NCBI GenBank assembly: GCA_905182985.1
Contig: CAJJDN010000099.1
Span: forward strand, 26,040-90,039
Length of the DNA: 64,000 nucleotides
Direction: 5' to 3'
Source: Paramecium sonneborni
Lineage: Eukaryota; Ciliophora; Oligohymenophorea; Peniculida; Parameciidae
Shown here in pieces: positions 63,618 to 64,000 of the stretch (positions within the stretch are counted from its first letter, which is position 1; each line of letters opens with the position of its first letter). The position numbers and the translations under genes were made by a program. The notes below the pieces were generated by a model that was not told where the DNA came from, did no database searches, and saw only the letters and a program-made list of their open reading frames with translations.

Positions 63618-64000
63618 TCACTCTAAATTAATAAATCCAATTAATTTGAAAGCTAAAGTTCTTGTTAATTCATCATTACTATCAAGAAATTGACTAATAA
63701 TTTACTCTCCTGAACAATTTTAGATTAATTATCTTACCTAATCTAAATTTATAGATAAATCAAATGAAAGTAGTTGATATATTGAACTTAATACATTATT
63801 GATTATTTCATTTTAACCAACAGTATCAGTTAATGAATTAATCAATATTTCAACACCTCCAAATTTAATTACAGCTTCACCAGATTCTTAAAAGTTTGTT
63901 AATAACACTTAAATAGCTCCAATTGCTTCATTTCTAACTTCTAATTTATTAGCAGCTGTGCATCTATATAATAAATCTTTGATGATTGGAATTAGTTGTT
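63618..64000 (-). CDS. ARM-repeat-like protein, C-terminal part (runs off window)
   Basis: The last 127 codons of a - strand gene; the 5' part lies beyond 64000. The sequence is helical with armadillo-like spacing: ANKLEVRNEAIGAIQVLLTN, then FGGVEILINSLTD, EIINNVLSSIYQLLSF and DELTRTLAFKLIGFINLE before TGA 63618-63620. The pattern N-E-A...A...L and G-G-V-E-x-L-I is typical of ARM/HEAT proteins such as importin-alpha-like adaptors, but no specific family can be assigned from this end. A GTAAG...TTCAG word of 28 nt in the middle would break the frame if spliced, so it is probably coding. Its stop is 20 bp upstream of the NSUN gene's start on the same strand. Confidence 0.65.

Noticed and set aside
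1..64000. Standard genetic code or a bacterial origin.
   Set aside because: With TAA/TAG as stops no gene longer than about 80 codons would exist except the repeat shadow. With TGA as sole stop, 1,056-, 2,721- and 15,096-nt frames appear with clear domains and with 22-31-nt introns.
1..64000. tRNA, rRNA or insertion-sequence elements.
   Set aside because: No cloverleaf, rRNA core motif, terminal inverted repeat or transposase text was recognised by eye. A covariance-model search would be needed to exclude tRNAs.

Overview
The window looks like ciliate macronuclear DNA, most probably Paramecium or a close relative. Long proteins read through only if TAA and TAG are glutamine and TGA is the sole stop. 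Introns are tiny (20-31 nt, GT...AG), the DNA is very AT-rich, and neighbouring intact genes lie 20-120 bp apart. The species is not identified, and all translations were done by hand.

Layout. (1) 1-20.4 kb is poor in intact genes. It holds relics on the + strand (TPR protein, beta-helix/Cys-rich surface protein, several unknowns, MORN fragment) and one antigen-like relic on the - strand, broken by frameshifts and in-frame TGA. One gene there is nearly readable: a multi-membrane RING-H2 ubiquitin ligase of the Tul1/FLY1 (DSC) type at 15.4-17.1 kb. (2) 20.4-24.1 kb is one - strand gene. It has an N-terminal domain, 281-bp tandem units (86 codons plus a 23-nt intron each), and a very long Gln-rich tract encoded by an (AAT)n-like repeat. 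(3) 27.5-32.2 kb is one - strand gene for a B-box/coiled-coil/TPR protein in which each of about 30 TPRs is split by an intron at the same place. (4) 32.3-42.9 kb is again relics (pentapeptide/HSP70 chimera, VIT-VWA protein) and AT-rich DNA. (5) 42.9-58.0 kb is a single 5,031-codon - strand frame for a giant type I membrane protein with about eleven Cys-rich clusters. (6) 58.7-64.0 kb is compact: a small probably lipid-anchored IQ-like protein, a small DGxGRD-motif protein, a claspin/Mrc1-like acidic protein, an NSUN RNA m5C methyltransferase and an ARM-repeat protein that runs off the window.

Two single-N gaps (17353 and 36150) are each flanked by a long, apparently exact direct repeat whose left copy ends at the N. 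These are most simply unmerged contig overlaps. The most interesting biology is that two different genes have tandem protein repeats that carry their own intron. In the TPR gene, 13 of the 30 intra-repeat introns are 30 nt long without a TGA, so their retention would not break the frame.
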